The position numbers and the translations under genes were made by a program. 27,500 nucleotides of DNA from Symbiodinium natans (lineage: Eukaryota > Sar > Dinophyceae > Suessiales > Symbiodiniaceae): the NCBI GenBank assembly GCA_905221605.1, contig CAJNDS010002679.1:1-27500 (forward strand), in the 5' to 3' direction. The notes beneath the pieces are model-generated. The model did not search any database, was not told where the DNA came from, and worked only from the letters and a program-made list of their open reading frames with translations. This document shows, in pieces, positions 8,924-16,409 of the stretch (positions within the stretch are counted from its first letter, which is position 1; each line of letters starts with the position of its first letter).

Positions 8924-10093
8924 CTACCAGGTGTCGACATAGGCGTCAGAGCCTCCCAGGAGTGTGGCTGAGTTGCCTGTGTCGTCACAGACGGAGTCCA
9001 GGCAACCCCCGGTGGGTGCATCCTTCCACTTGCCCACCATGGCGCAGGTGATGCCCAGGTGAGGGTATAGGGACTCCACCAGCGTCTTCACCTTGCAGGG
9101 GGCATCCGCTGGGATGGATGTTTGCTTCAAGTCGAAGAGTGCATCCACAGCCTCCACGGCGGTGACGTTGAAGTTGGACATGTACCCAGATGCGGATCGC
9201 CAGTACGCCCAGCCCTCGGCCAGGTATTTGGGCTCCATGGTTCCGCCGTTGTAGGCTTTGTCGGCGTACTTGATGGCGCTACGGATGGCGGCAATGGAGA
9301 AGATCTTGTACATACCCAACTCCGCGGCTTTCACGTTCGCGGCGTTGTAGCTGCCACGGAGGTTGATGAGGCCATAGTTCAGGATTGGAATGGAAGCCTG
9401 ATGTGTGTTGGTGCCATCAGGGTAATCGAAATCACGCTTCCAGTTGAACTCATACGGTGAGTAGAGGTTGCCAGGTGCAGCGCCGCTGAACCCATCACCC
9501 AGCACGGGGTCAATGTTGCCGATGTAGAAAGCAGCACCCTCGTCCCAGGCGTAGGCCGCCTCACCATCCGCTGTCTGACCGTTCTCACCTTTCCAAACAG
9601 CCGCACCGAACTCGTAGGTAGCATAGGCCGTCACAACACCGATGAGGGCCTTGTTGATCACATATCGCCTGAAAGAGTCGCTCTGTCCCTGGCAGACACC
9701 CGTGTTATCCAAGCACGCCATGATGTAGTCATGCCAGATGGCAGACGTCGAGTTGTAGAGGCTGAGAGCCCCGGTATAGAAGACATTGGTGTACTTCCCG
9801 TCGACGGTCATGTCCTTCAGAGCCAGGTCCTGGAGCGTGCGCATGTTCCCTAGGCCCTTCGAGGAGAAGTTGCCCATGGTGTAGACCTCTTTGGCCATGG
9901 CATAATCAGGCGCGTCCTCCAGGTACCTCTTGATCAAGGCGACGTCCCGGTTGATGTCCGCATGCTCTGTGACATCGTTGACTGGGCAGTACAGCCCGTC
10001 CGACAGCTTTGGACAGGAATCTACAGGATTGCAGGCTCCACCCTCTGCACCTGTCGCCACAAGGCCCAGAAGTACCAAACGAATCGCCCCCAT
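8924..10093 (-). CDS. FEA1/H43-like secreted protein, probably iron- or CO2-responsive surface protein
   Basis: The protein is 389 aa. I chose the ATG at 10093 because it begins a signal peptide (MGAIRLVLLGLVATGAEGGA). The open frame runs another 77 codons upstream, through the relict spliced leader, so that part is leader sequence. Mature landmarks are Cys21, Cys27 and Cys36 near the N terminus, AKEVYTMGNFSSKG at 67-80, NMRTLQDLAL at 83-92, a long helical segment at 140-168 and AWDEGAAFYIGN at 182-193. Sequons lie at 75, 114 and 309. The order 'x-A-K-x-x-Y-x-x-G-x..S', then 'LRT-x-Q', then 'WDEG-x-x-F/Y-Y-x-G' matches my recollection of the Chlamydomonas FEA1/H43 family. Those are secreted iron-assimilation, high-CO2-inducible proteins related to algal phytotransferrins. 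The protein would act in the periplasm or cell surface. The gene is intronless, consistent with the spliced-leader relict upstream. An iron-binding role is inferred from the family, not seen directly. Confidence 0.65.
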   Translation of the reverse strand: MGAIRLVLLGLVATGAEGGACNPVDSCPKLSDGLYCPVNDVTEHADINRDVALIKRYLEDAPDYAMAKEVYTMGNFSSKGLGNMRTLQDLALKDMTVDGKYTNVFYTGALSLYNSTSAIWHDYIMACLDNTGVCQGQSDSFRRYVINKALIGVVTAYATYEFGAAVWKGENGQTADGEAAYAWDEGAAFYIGNIDPVLGDGFSGAAPGNLYSPYEFNWKRDFDYPDGTNTHQASIPILNYGLINLRGSYNAANVKAAELGMYKIFSIAAIRSAIKYADKAYNGGTMEPKYLAEGWAYWRSASGYMSNFNVTAVEAVDALFDLKQTSIPADAPCKVKTLVESLYPHLGITCAMVGKWKDAPTGGCLDSVCDDTGNSATLLGGSDAYVDTW

Positions 10094-10150
10094 CGTTCGC
10101 TCGGAAAGGTTGAGCTTTTGGGCGGTGGGTTCTCCTCTCTTCAGCCCGGA

Positions 10151-10169
10151 CTTGAGCCAAAACGCTCGG
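10151..10169 (-). promoter_or_regulatory. Relict dinoflagellate spliced leader upstream of the FEA1-like gene
   Basis: On the minus strand, 10162-10151 reads TTTTGGCTCAAG. This is the exact 3' dozen bases of the dinoflagellate spliced leader. Bases before it (CCGAGCG) fit the leader's 5' half with small gaps. It ends 57 bases before the ATG at 10093. Genomic leader relicts like this arise when a trans-spliced mRNA is reverse-transcribed and reinserted. Confidence 0.8.
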
Positions 10170-10362
10170 TGGTTTAGTCTAGGGCATGCTCTCACAAAGC
10201 CACTACATGATGACGTCAGAACGGAGAAGGTGCCCAGTGGCCCTATGGGGCATACACCTCTTGTCGCCGCTGGACTATGCTGGGGAACACACTGCTTGGG
10301 TTGTAGTACAGAAACTGGCAGCAATCATTCCCGTCCCCCGATGTACTGATGGCAGCAGCTGC

Positions 10363-10389
10363 CTGGACGTTCTTGGCGCAGCTTTTGCC
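10363..10389 (-). CDS. Cold-shock-domain exon, final strand (module A)
   Basis: A nine-codon microexon, GKSCAKNVQ. It has a strong acceptor (CCCCTCCCCTCCAG|G) and a GC donor (GTCCAG|GC). The peptide is the last beta-strand of a cold-shock domain in the dinoflagellate style (K-G-K-x-C-A-K-N-V). Its reading phase is 0 on both sides, so it follows directly on the exon at 10564-10605 to give DDAK-GKSCAKNVQ. Confidence 0.6.
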
Positions 10390-10563
10390 CTGGAGGGGAG
10401 GGGCATAGAATGCTTCCTCTCGTGCAAATACTATGCACGTCAGTGTCACGTCAGTATGCAAAAACAAGTTGTGAGCGACCAGCTTTGCTCTTGCTGTAGT
10501 GCACTTGTTAGTCTCTTCCCCATTCTGCCAGGCAATGTTCAGGCAACACGTGCATTCCGCCGC

Positions 10564-10605
10564 CTTAGCATCATCGAACGCCTCGACGAATGTCACCCTG
10601 TCACC
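10564..10605 (-). CDS. Cold-shock-domain exon, strand 4 (module A)
   Basis: Fourteen codons, GDRVTFVEAFDDAK, between the acceptor CGCCAG|GGT and a GC donor (GCTAAG|GCGG). The peptide matches the 'G-D-x-V-x-F...D-D-x-K' strand of cold-shock domains. The 174-base intron to 10390 is GC-AG. Joining it in phase 0 to the next exon reproduces the expected end of the domain. Confidence 0.65.
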
Positions 10606-10892
10606 CTGGCGAAGAGTCGAGTCCCCGCCACGCTGGTAGTTACCTCAGGCTGCTTGCTTACGCATAGGTCCGTTTGCCAGGCATGTGGCAAACTGCGAGA
10701 TTCAGATGAGGGGTGGCTTTTATTCATTCAAAGCTCCTTTGGAGAGCCAAAAAACAAGCTTCCGCCCGCGGGCTTCGGAAGACACTTGGGCCATCACAGT
10801 GGAACTCCGCTTCCACGAACCCTTCTGCGGAGCATTTTTTGACTTCTGCTTTTGCGGAGCATCCGCGAGAGGGGGCACTGCCTTCGAGTCCG

Positions 10893-10979
10893 ATGAAGGC
10901 GTTGAGGCTACTATTCTGTGGAGCGGTTGCGTTGGTTTGCGCCGCAGATTGCAGCGACAGCAACGAGAAACCCCACTGA
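10893..10979 (+). CDS. Possible signal-peptide exon, function unknown
   Basis: A plus-strand ATG opens 28 codons, MKALRLLFCGAVALVCAADC and a short polar end, before TGA. The first 17-18 residues have the form of a signal peptide: Lys2, Arg5, a hydrophobic core and a Val-Cys-Ala-Ala cleavage region. A longer secreted protein would need a splice near the end (a GA donor, CACT|GACCC, is available). No downstream exon is recognised, so it could be chance. Confidence 0.2.
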   Translation: MKALRLLFCGAVALVCAADCSDSNEKPH

Positions 10980-11423
10980 CCCACAGGCTGGGGGTTCGGA
11001 TCTCTGAAATTTCATCAGGTCATCAGACAGAGTGGGCCGTACCTCGAAAGACTCTTCCGCACAGCTTCCGCGGAGCTTCCGTGCAATCGTCTGCGAAGTC
11101 CGGCGCCTTCCCAACCGTTGCACATGCCTCAATCCCAGGGCTTGCAGCTAAAAACTTGGATTTGAAAGCAAAGATATATATATACCCACCTCACTGACAA
11201 TTTTGCACAACAGCAAAAAAAAGCGGCTCAGATTAGCCGCGATTAGCCTGAAGCTCGCAAGCCGCATGTACCCAGCGTTCTCGCGGGGCGGATGAAGCAC
11301 ATGATACGCAAGCCCGTGGTGCACGTTGTTGCGCTTCGATGTGGACGACTGATGGCAGCAAGCCCAAGGATCTGAATGACAAACAGCGATCTGAATGACA
11401 AACAGCGAAACTGGTTCGACTAC

Positions 11424-11473
11424 CTGTTAGCCCCTTCAGCTCCGCACGCGGGAGGGAGGAGAAGTGCACGAAC
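11424..11473 (-). CDS. Cold-shock-domain exon, strand 3 (module A), splice phase unresolved
   Basis: The minus strand reads FVHFSSLPRAELKGLT between a GTGAG|G acceptor and a consensus donor, ACAG|GTAGT. FVHFSSL is the RNP2-type strand of a cold-shock domain, matching DVFVHFSNLPRE in module B. The entry phase does not fit a direct join to 11710, so an extra exon, an alternative acceptor or a one-base loss is possible. The module may therefore be decayed here. Confidence 0.5.
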
Positions 11474-11709
11474 CTCACAATGCACAATGCCATAATTGGT
11501 GATGAGAAGCCCTACTTAAAGGATCAGGGGACCTTGTATGGTTACAACTAAGGCAACTAGAGTTACAATTACCTATGCCCCCAATTAGGGTACTTATAAC
11601 CCTACTTACTAAGTCCCATGATCCTCCAAGCAGCAGGCTTCTGCGACAGGCAGTCCCTGCCGACATGCACGCACTCCCTTGCTGTCTTCGTGCAGCTGTG
11701 AGGCAGATC

Positions 11710-11769
11710 CTTGTCTCCAACATCAGGCTTGATGAAGCCAAACCCTTTCTCGCCATCCCAGTTGGTGAC
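11710..11769 (-). CDS. Cold-shock-domain exon, strands 1-2 (module A)
   Basis: Twenty codons read VTNWDGEKGFGFIKPDVGDK, bounded by GCGAG|GTC and a GA donor (GACAAG|GATC). The core EKGFGFIKPD is the RNP1-type nucleic-acid-binding strand that defines cold-shock domains. It lies upstream, in the minus sense, of the strand-3, -4 and -5 exons in the correct order. Cold-shock domains bind single-stranded RNA or DNA, and this protein would be an RNA chaperone or regulator. Confidence 0.7.
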
Positions 11770-11864
11770 CTCGCTGTCTGGTTCGGTCAGATAGGGCTTT
11801 TCAACTCTTGGTTTGGACCCCTGGGCAATGCCTCCTGAGCCTCCCTATCATTACCCTCGCCAAC

Positions 11865-12215
11865 AACATCTACGCCAAACCCTAGACATTAGACCCTAAA
11901 CCCCCTGAATCCTAGAGCTCGAAACCACAACTCCGTAACAACAGGCCTCAACAAGCCTGTCAGCACTTGCATCGTTTTGCAGCGCATGCCCTGGTCTACT
12001 TCGCGCAAGTCATCTATAAGTTCGATCTATGGATGTGAGGCTCATGACTTTCCGGCTAATCACGCTTGTGTGGGGAAAAAAGCAATATGGAGGCTTCCGA
12101 AAATAGGGGCAGCTTTTGTGGGGCCATTAGGGGGGTTCCATTCTATTTAGGGGTCTAAAAGAGTACCCCCTACTTTGGGAAATACCCATATCACAATCAC
12201 TTCCTGACACCTCTC
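11865..12215. other. Non-coding, short degenerate telomere-like piece
   Basis: Contains CCCTAGA/CCCTAAA pieces at about 11876-11910. A GGGG-rich segment at about 12118-12190 recalls the edge of the MITE-like element at 2.06 kb, but I cannot define its ends. Confidence 0.35.
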
Positions 12216-12899
12216 ATGTCAGGTACCGTTTACGAACCGTTCTTGTATATGTTGAAACGCAAGTTCGCCGCACTACTCCGCTTTTCGCCAGACACATCAA
12301 GACGAAACGACCGTTTGTGGGAATATTACATCTCACCGGCTTGCCGTACCAAGCTCAGTAATGTTCAAGGACCTCTGGCGGTGTTCATGGCTCAGTTGCA
12401 AGAATTTGGGAGTCTTCAAGGAGAGGGGAGATGTAAAAATGCTAAATGGACGGGCCGTTACGCTTTGGCAGATTGAAATGGGGCAGTTCTGTGACGTCAT
12501 CACTCAGTCATGGAGACACGTCTGGTCATAAATTCACAACACAAGCAAAGGACCACGCACGATATCGTCAAGCTCTCACTGGCCAGCTCACAATGGCGTA
12601 GTCATGCAGATCGGGATATGGAGGGCTTTTTGAGAAGGTTCGCTTGGGAGGATTGTTTGCCCGGGGCATAGAAGACACCCTGTCAGATCAGAGAATGATG
12701 AAAATTGTCAGCTCCGTGGTGATAAGGATGACACTTTACACTTTATACCTTCTGTGCTGCTGTCCCACAGCCGACCAAATTCGTTCGGACGCTGTGCAGC
12801 ACATGCCTGACCCTGTGCTTGCGGCAGCTTTGTTTCCTCCATTGCAATCACAAAAAAGATTTTCGAAATTTGTTAGTTAGAACAGATGCCTTCGCATGT

Positions 12900-13400
12900 C
12901 ATCCGATTATTTTTTCTGAAAGGACACAGACACCTTTTGCAGATGGCTCAATCACAACGAGCACCCAGCTTCTCTTTTGGCTGGTTGGGCGGTTGCAGAA
13001 GCCGCCGAACATTTACAACACAATGTGCCACGGGAATTGGTTCTCTCTGTGGCCGTCGACAAACTGTGTACGGGGCTCAGTTGATGGCTGTCATCCTGGC
13101 TGCCAAGCTGGTTGAAACTTGCACTGTGCGTTGTGATAGCCAGGCTGTGGTTGCAGGACTTAGCGTTTGCAGCTTTTTGGGTGGGCACACAAATCTTGGA
13201 TGCACCACGAAGATCGTGATCTCTGGTTTGAGCTCCGGAGTCTACTTGACAACCGTTCACCGAATCTTTCAAGCACGCTGAGCGGAAGCCCACAGAAAGC
13301 CATTTGATGCTGCCGGATTTCATGACCTCTGGTGCGTTTGGCATAATAGTTGATTCGTGGTCATCGGTTGCAGCGAATTCATTTCTAGCTGATGTTGCAA
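12900..13400 (+). pseudogene. Decayed RNase H domain of a retroelement
   Basis: Read across frame shifts, the plus strand gives PFADGS (12936-12950, the F-T-D-G-S catalytic strand), SFGWLGG, GRRQTVYGAQLMAVILAAKL (the 'Q-T-x-x-R-A-E-L-x-A' helix, with Glu replaced by Gln), then VRCDSQAVV (the 'x-S/C-D-S/N-x-x-V-V' strand). Next come DLWFELRSLL near 13210 and FHDLWCVWHNS followed by a stop near 13317. This order is that of RNase H domains found at the end of non-LTR retrotransposon polyproteins, common in dinoflagellate genomes. The frame changes and stops mean it is dead. The 12200-12890 stretch upstream may be more of the same element, but I see no clear reverse transcriptase. Confidence 0.5.
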
Positions 13401-14109
13401 TGGCGCAAGCTTCTTTCAAAGCTTCCATCCGATCACTGCTTCGCTCAGCTTCCAGCAAGCTCTTGAGGGAATTTTGGGGTTCCTATGAAGGTTGTTGACT
13501 GTTTCTATTTTCTCATGCCATCTCCGAATGCTCGCTCAATTAAGAGTTGAGGCTGTCTCACGAGTGGTCTGGAGCAATCGCATGCCAATAACTCGAAACC
13601 CTCTCCATGTCTGCGGTCGTGCGGCGGTTCCTTGAGAGCGGCCCCCGCTTGGGCCTCCGCCTCCTCACGGGCTCACACTAAGGCTTCCGAGAATTCTGTG
13701 TTTTTTGGGGCTAAGGGAGGGGGCGGGAAGGGAGAGGGAGGGTTTGCTTCCTGAGGGGCCCTAGAGGGCACGGCGCCCAGTCCCAAGATCTGGGTGTCAA
13801 GGACATGTTTAGGAGCTTTCCTTTTCTTTTTAATCTTCAGGTAACCTGAACCACTTGGAGACTCATGGGTCATATGCCAGTTTATAAGCTACAAGCAATC
13901 CACAAATCAGGCTAGAAGCATACCTGTAGTTGCACTACTTCCAACCCCAGCTCTAACTACTCACGACCCTCCAGCTATGTGAAAGCGTGTAGTGTTGGAG
14001 ATGGTTCGAGGCATGCAGTCTGCATGTTCAGCTTTTTAACCATGCGCAATGAGTGTCCACGAGAAGCCGAAACACTGCAACTTCAAAAGCCCTCAGCCAG
14101 AAGGGCTCA
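13401..14109. other. Non-coding
   Basis: No recognised gene. A purine-rich stretch (GGGAGGGGGCGGGAAGGG) lies at about 13715-13735. It may be intronic to the minus-strand cold-shock gene. Confidence 0.35.
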
Positions 14110-14216
14110 AGCCATGAACACCAAATCCACAAGCTCCGAATCCCGGAATTCCGAGCTGGCCGGACCTCCCCAGCCGCCTGCTGCGCGGCCACCGCCACCA
14201 CCACCTCCCCCTGCGC
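14110..14216 (-). CDS. Possible glycine-rich (RGG-like) exon
   Basis: After the acceptor AACCAG|GCGC, one minus-strand frame reads AGGGGGGGRAAGGWGGPASS and stays open to a TGA near 14115. It lies just downstream, in the minus sense, of the last exon of cold-shock module B, where a glycine-rich tail is expected. GGN codon runs read as glycine in one frame and valine or alanine in others, and the phase relative to 14514 is not confirmed. Confidence 0.3.
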
Positions 14217-14513
14217 CTGGTTTCCGCGTCAGCTTCATTAAGTATTTGGTTTGGGGTGCCTCCTTAGTCCCATTGTTCTGGCTTCAAGGGTTTCAGAGAC
14301 CACCGATCTTGTGGCCCTTGCAATAATCAGAAACTGCGCCGAGATGCAAGGATCTTCTGCTTGCAGGCGCGTCAGGCGTGCAGTGGCAAAGCTTCGGGGT
14401 TCGGGTCTGATACTTGTGGGGCTTTTAGGTTCGCAGCACGGCTGTTCATGCACATGATCATGGTGCTGCAGCTCAGTGCAGAAGCTGTGCCATGTCCAAG
14501 GTCCGCCTTCCAC

Positions 14514-14540
14514 TTGTACGTTCTTTGCGCAAGGCTTCCC
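14514..14540 (-). CDS. Cold-shock-domain exon, final strand (module B)
   Basis: GKPCAKNVQ after TTGCCAG|G, with a GT donor possible at CAA|GTGG. It is the sister of the exon at 10363-10389: seven-residue core identical, same phase, and about 23 of 30 matching bases across the junction. It is joined in phase 0 by a GC-AG intron (14541-14958) to the strand-4 exon. Confidence 0.6.
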
Positions 14541-14958
14541 CTGGCAACACAAGGAAGTCACCAACTCAACTCACAGACTCGGCATCTGAAGGTTATGCCA
14601 TGGAAGAGTGAGGTCATACCACATCGCATGCCAAGTGCAGCCTGGTGCTTTGCAAGCGTACCTCTGGAAACACTACTACGAACCCTACGCACGACCTCCC
14701 CGTAAACACACAAAGCTGTAAATCTACATGTATCGCTAGCCGATATGTGAGCCCTTCAAACCCCTGTACATACAAAGTAAGCTGCTCTAGTACTACTAGA
14801 GCAGCATACCTCATACGCTGCTCCTGAGCTTGGCTCTCGTAGCGACCGTGGAATTCCTAAGTAACGCATCTGCAACTGTCCACTAGGACCTCCTAGGCGA
14901 CTGCGCCGTGAGCCGTAACCAGCAACCATACCAAAAGCACGAGGCTGCAGGGTCTTGC

Positions 14959-14994
14959 CTTCTTCGGGTCGATCTCCTGGTCGAAGATCACCTG
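14959..14994 (-). CDS. Cold-shock-domain exon, strand 4 (module B)
   Basis: Twelve codons, QVIFDQEIDPKK, end at a GC donor (AAGAAG|GCAAG). Joined to the next exon they give DPKK-GKPCAKNVQ, the expected end of a cold-shock domain. The exact start is uncertain: AG occurs at 14996/14995 (AAGCCAG|CAG) and again three bases later (CAG|GTG, fitting the AG|G habit). The intron end just before it is the telomere-like string CCTAAACCCTAAGCCAG. A possible preceding piece on the same strand reads GTQVLQTGD (about 15289-15340). Confidence 0.55.
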
Positions 14995-15405
14995 CTGGCT
15001 TAGGGTTTAGGCTGCTTTGCCACCTGCCTAGCTGACACTCTGAACTGCTTAGGGCAACCTCCCTCTTGTCATTGGGCTGCACCAGCAGACGCGCGGACGA
15101 ATCAAACACCAAGGCTACCTCAGCCTCTTCGAGCCTCAAAACCCTGCAGCTTCCTGCGCCCGATTCTAGGGACATGGTATGGCGGATTGGGGCTTCTGAA
15201 TCCTTGACCGTAAAGGTATCTTTGTCAACCATGTATAACGGCCTCAAGGGGCCCTCAGCCCTCAACCCTAAGCCGAGCATGTCTCCAGGTCTCTGGCCCG
15301 ATCACCCGTCTGCAGGACTTGCGTGCCATTTCCTGGGCTGTGGAGATTAAGGGCGGGCGGGCCGGGCTTCGAAACTTCCCCCCCGTAAACTACTTGTAAG
15401 CCTAT

Positions 15406-15540
15406 ATACATACATTGTATATATATATATAGGTAAATACGTATACACATACATACATAGTACTACATATGCATACACACATGCATACACACATGCATAC
15501 ATATATATATATATATATGCATACGTGTGTGTGTATACAT
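15406..15540. repeat. ATAC/TATA/ACATGCAT microsatellite
   Basis: An imperfect dinucleotide and tetranucleotide tract (TATATA, ATACATAC, ACACATGCAT). Frames through it (Tyr/Ile/Met/Cys-rich) are artefacts of the repeat. Confidence 0.8.
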
Positions 15541-15648
15541 GCCCCGTTCAAGGGACTCCTGGGAAACCGAATTCCTCCACCCACTGTTAAGATCCGACCC
15601 TGCCGGCTGATAGCACGGACATGCAGAAGCATCCAAGTTGCTTTGGTA

Positions 15649-15684
15649 CTCGCGAGGAAGGTTCGAGAAGTGAACAAACACGTC
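15649..15684 (-). CDS. Cold-shock-domain exon, strand 3 (module B)
   Basis: After a strong acceptor (CCTTGCCAG|GAC) the minus strand reads DVFVHFSNLPR, the RNP2-type strand and following loop of a cold-shock domain. It joins in phase 0 to the exon ending KPDRGSE at 25070, giving KPDRGSE-DVFVHFSNLP, which is exactly the family pattern. The 3' end is uncertain; a GA donor after LPR (CGC|GAGTAC) is one option. Confidence 0.65.
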
Positions 15685-15705
15685 CTGGCAAGGCGTAGTT
15701 GCGGT

Positions 15706-15738
15706 GGCTCTCACACTCGCACAAGGCAGGCAAGGATT
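15706..15738. repeat. 33-base dispersed repeat, copy 2
   Basis: Matches 6419-6451 at 32 of 33 bases, same orientation. In the minus sense it ends 21 bases before the strand-3 cold-shock exon, inside the inferred intron. Confidence 0.7.
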
Positions 15739-15999
15739 CGGTTCTGTGGGTTTAGGGCTTAGGCATGTGCGAGTGGTTTCTCCCGACGGGCAGACTTGCT
15801 TCTGGTACTCCTGCGTGCTTTCCTAAACCCCAAGAAACTCGCGAAGCTTCTGAAATCTTCTGAAGATCCTTCACGCTCGAACCCGGAAGCTTCTATCACA
15901 CAGCCCCACCTCACCCTCCAAGCACTTATCCCCCAAGCCCAAGAGCAGGCCCTAGGCCCTGGGCTCAACAATATCAGGTTCTTCCTATCATCCCTAATT

Positions 16000-16117
16000 A
16001 AACCCTAAACCCTAAACCCCAAACCCCAAACCCTAAACCCTAAACCCTAAACCCTAAACCCTAAACCCTAAACCCTAAACCCTAAACCCTAAACCAAGCC
16101 CTAGACCCTAAACCCTA
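16000..16117 (-). repeat. CCCTAAA array, left half of the retrotransposon insertion site
   Basis: About 16 CCCTAAA-type units, mostly perfect, ending in CCCTA at 16117 where the LTR begins. The array resumes at 24961, so the element landed inside one pre-existing telomere-like array. Confidence 0.9.
16113..16117. repeat. Target-site duplication, left copy
   Basis: CCCTA directly before the 5' LTR equals CCCTA at 24961-24965 directly after the 3' LTR. Five bases is the usual length for LTR retrotransposons. The repetitive target leaves a small chance that the match is fortuitous. Confidence 0.75.
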
Positions 16118-16409
16118 TGCGGAGCTGCAATTGGTATTGTAGAAAGGAGTTCGTGTTGGGGTTGGATGGGTCAATGAACCCGGAAATCATATTTGGCTCA
16201 AGATGGCCCAGAGCCGTCCGCTTTTCGTTGAAAAGGTTGTGTCCGTGTGTTGGGTGTTGGGTTTTGTGGGAGGTAGTAGTCCCGACCCTTCTCCCTTAGC
16301 CTTTCCCTCTAGGGTGGGGTTCTTCTCTTACTGGTTCGATCTGGGAAATCCATATAGGCAACTGTTAAGGGTTGATTTCTTTCCCTTTTCCCCTTCGGTT
16401 GCCCCCGTA
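16118..16409 (+). repeat. 5' long terminal repeat
   Basis: 292 bp, identical to 24669-24960 except A at 16368 against G at 24919. It begins TGCGG and ends CCGTA, an imperfect short inverted repeat (4 of 5 bases), so the termini are TG...TA rather than the usual TG...CA. It contains the spliced-leader-like sequence at 16188-16202. Confidence 0.9.
16188..16202 (+). promoter_or_regulatory. Spliced-leader-like sequence inside the 5' LTR
   Basis: CATATTTGGCTCAAG matches the 3' end of the dinoflagellate spliced leader at 14 of 15 bases (one inserted A), with 11 exact terminal bases. It is followed at once by ATG (16203). The same sequence is in the 3' LTR at 24739-24753. It could be a captured leader relict or chance; the match to the true relict at 10151 supports the former. 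Confidence 0.55.

Noticed and set aside
8924-10324. A longer 466-codon version of the FEA1-like protein starting at 10324
   Set aside because: The extra 77 codons run through the relict spliced leader and precede a good signal peptide at 10093, so they are untranslated leader and upstream DNA.
10186-10842. A 218-codon plus-strand frame, one of the longer host ORFs
   Set aside because: It lies opposite the cold-shock exons at 10363-10605 and its translation has no recognisable motif.
12952-13458. A 168-codon minus-strand frame
   Set aside because: It is the antisense of the RNase H relic and shows no motif of its own.
14756-15280. A 174-codon minus-strand frame with protein-like stretches
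   Set aside because: No family recognised. It overlaps the cold-shock exon at 14959-14994 in a different frame and includes telomere-like sequence, so most of it is probably intron.
15402-15714. Tyr/Ile/Met/Cys-rich frames across 15406-15540
   Set aside because: They are translations of a TA/ATAC microsatellite. Only the DVFVHFSNLPR part upstream is supported as coding.
16188-16341. Pol III-like A-box (TGGCTCAAGATGG) and B-box (GGTTCGATC) in the LTR, suggesting a tRNA-derived promoter
   Set aside because: The spacing (about 140 bases) and absence of any tRNA fold make this likely coincidence. The first half is better explained by the spliced-leader-like match.
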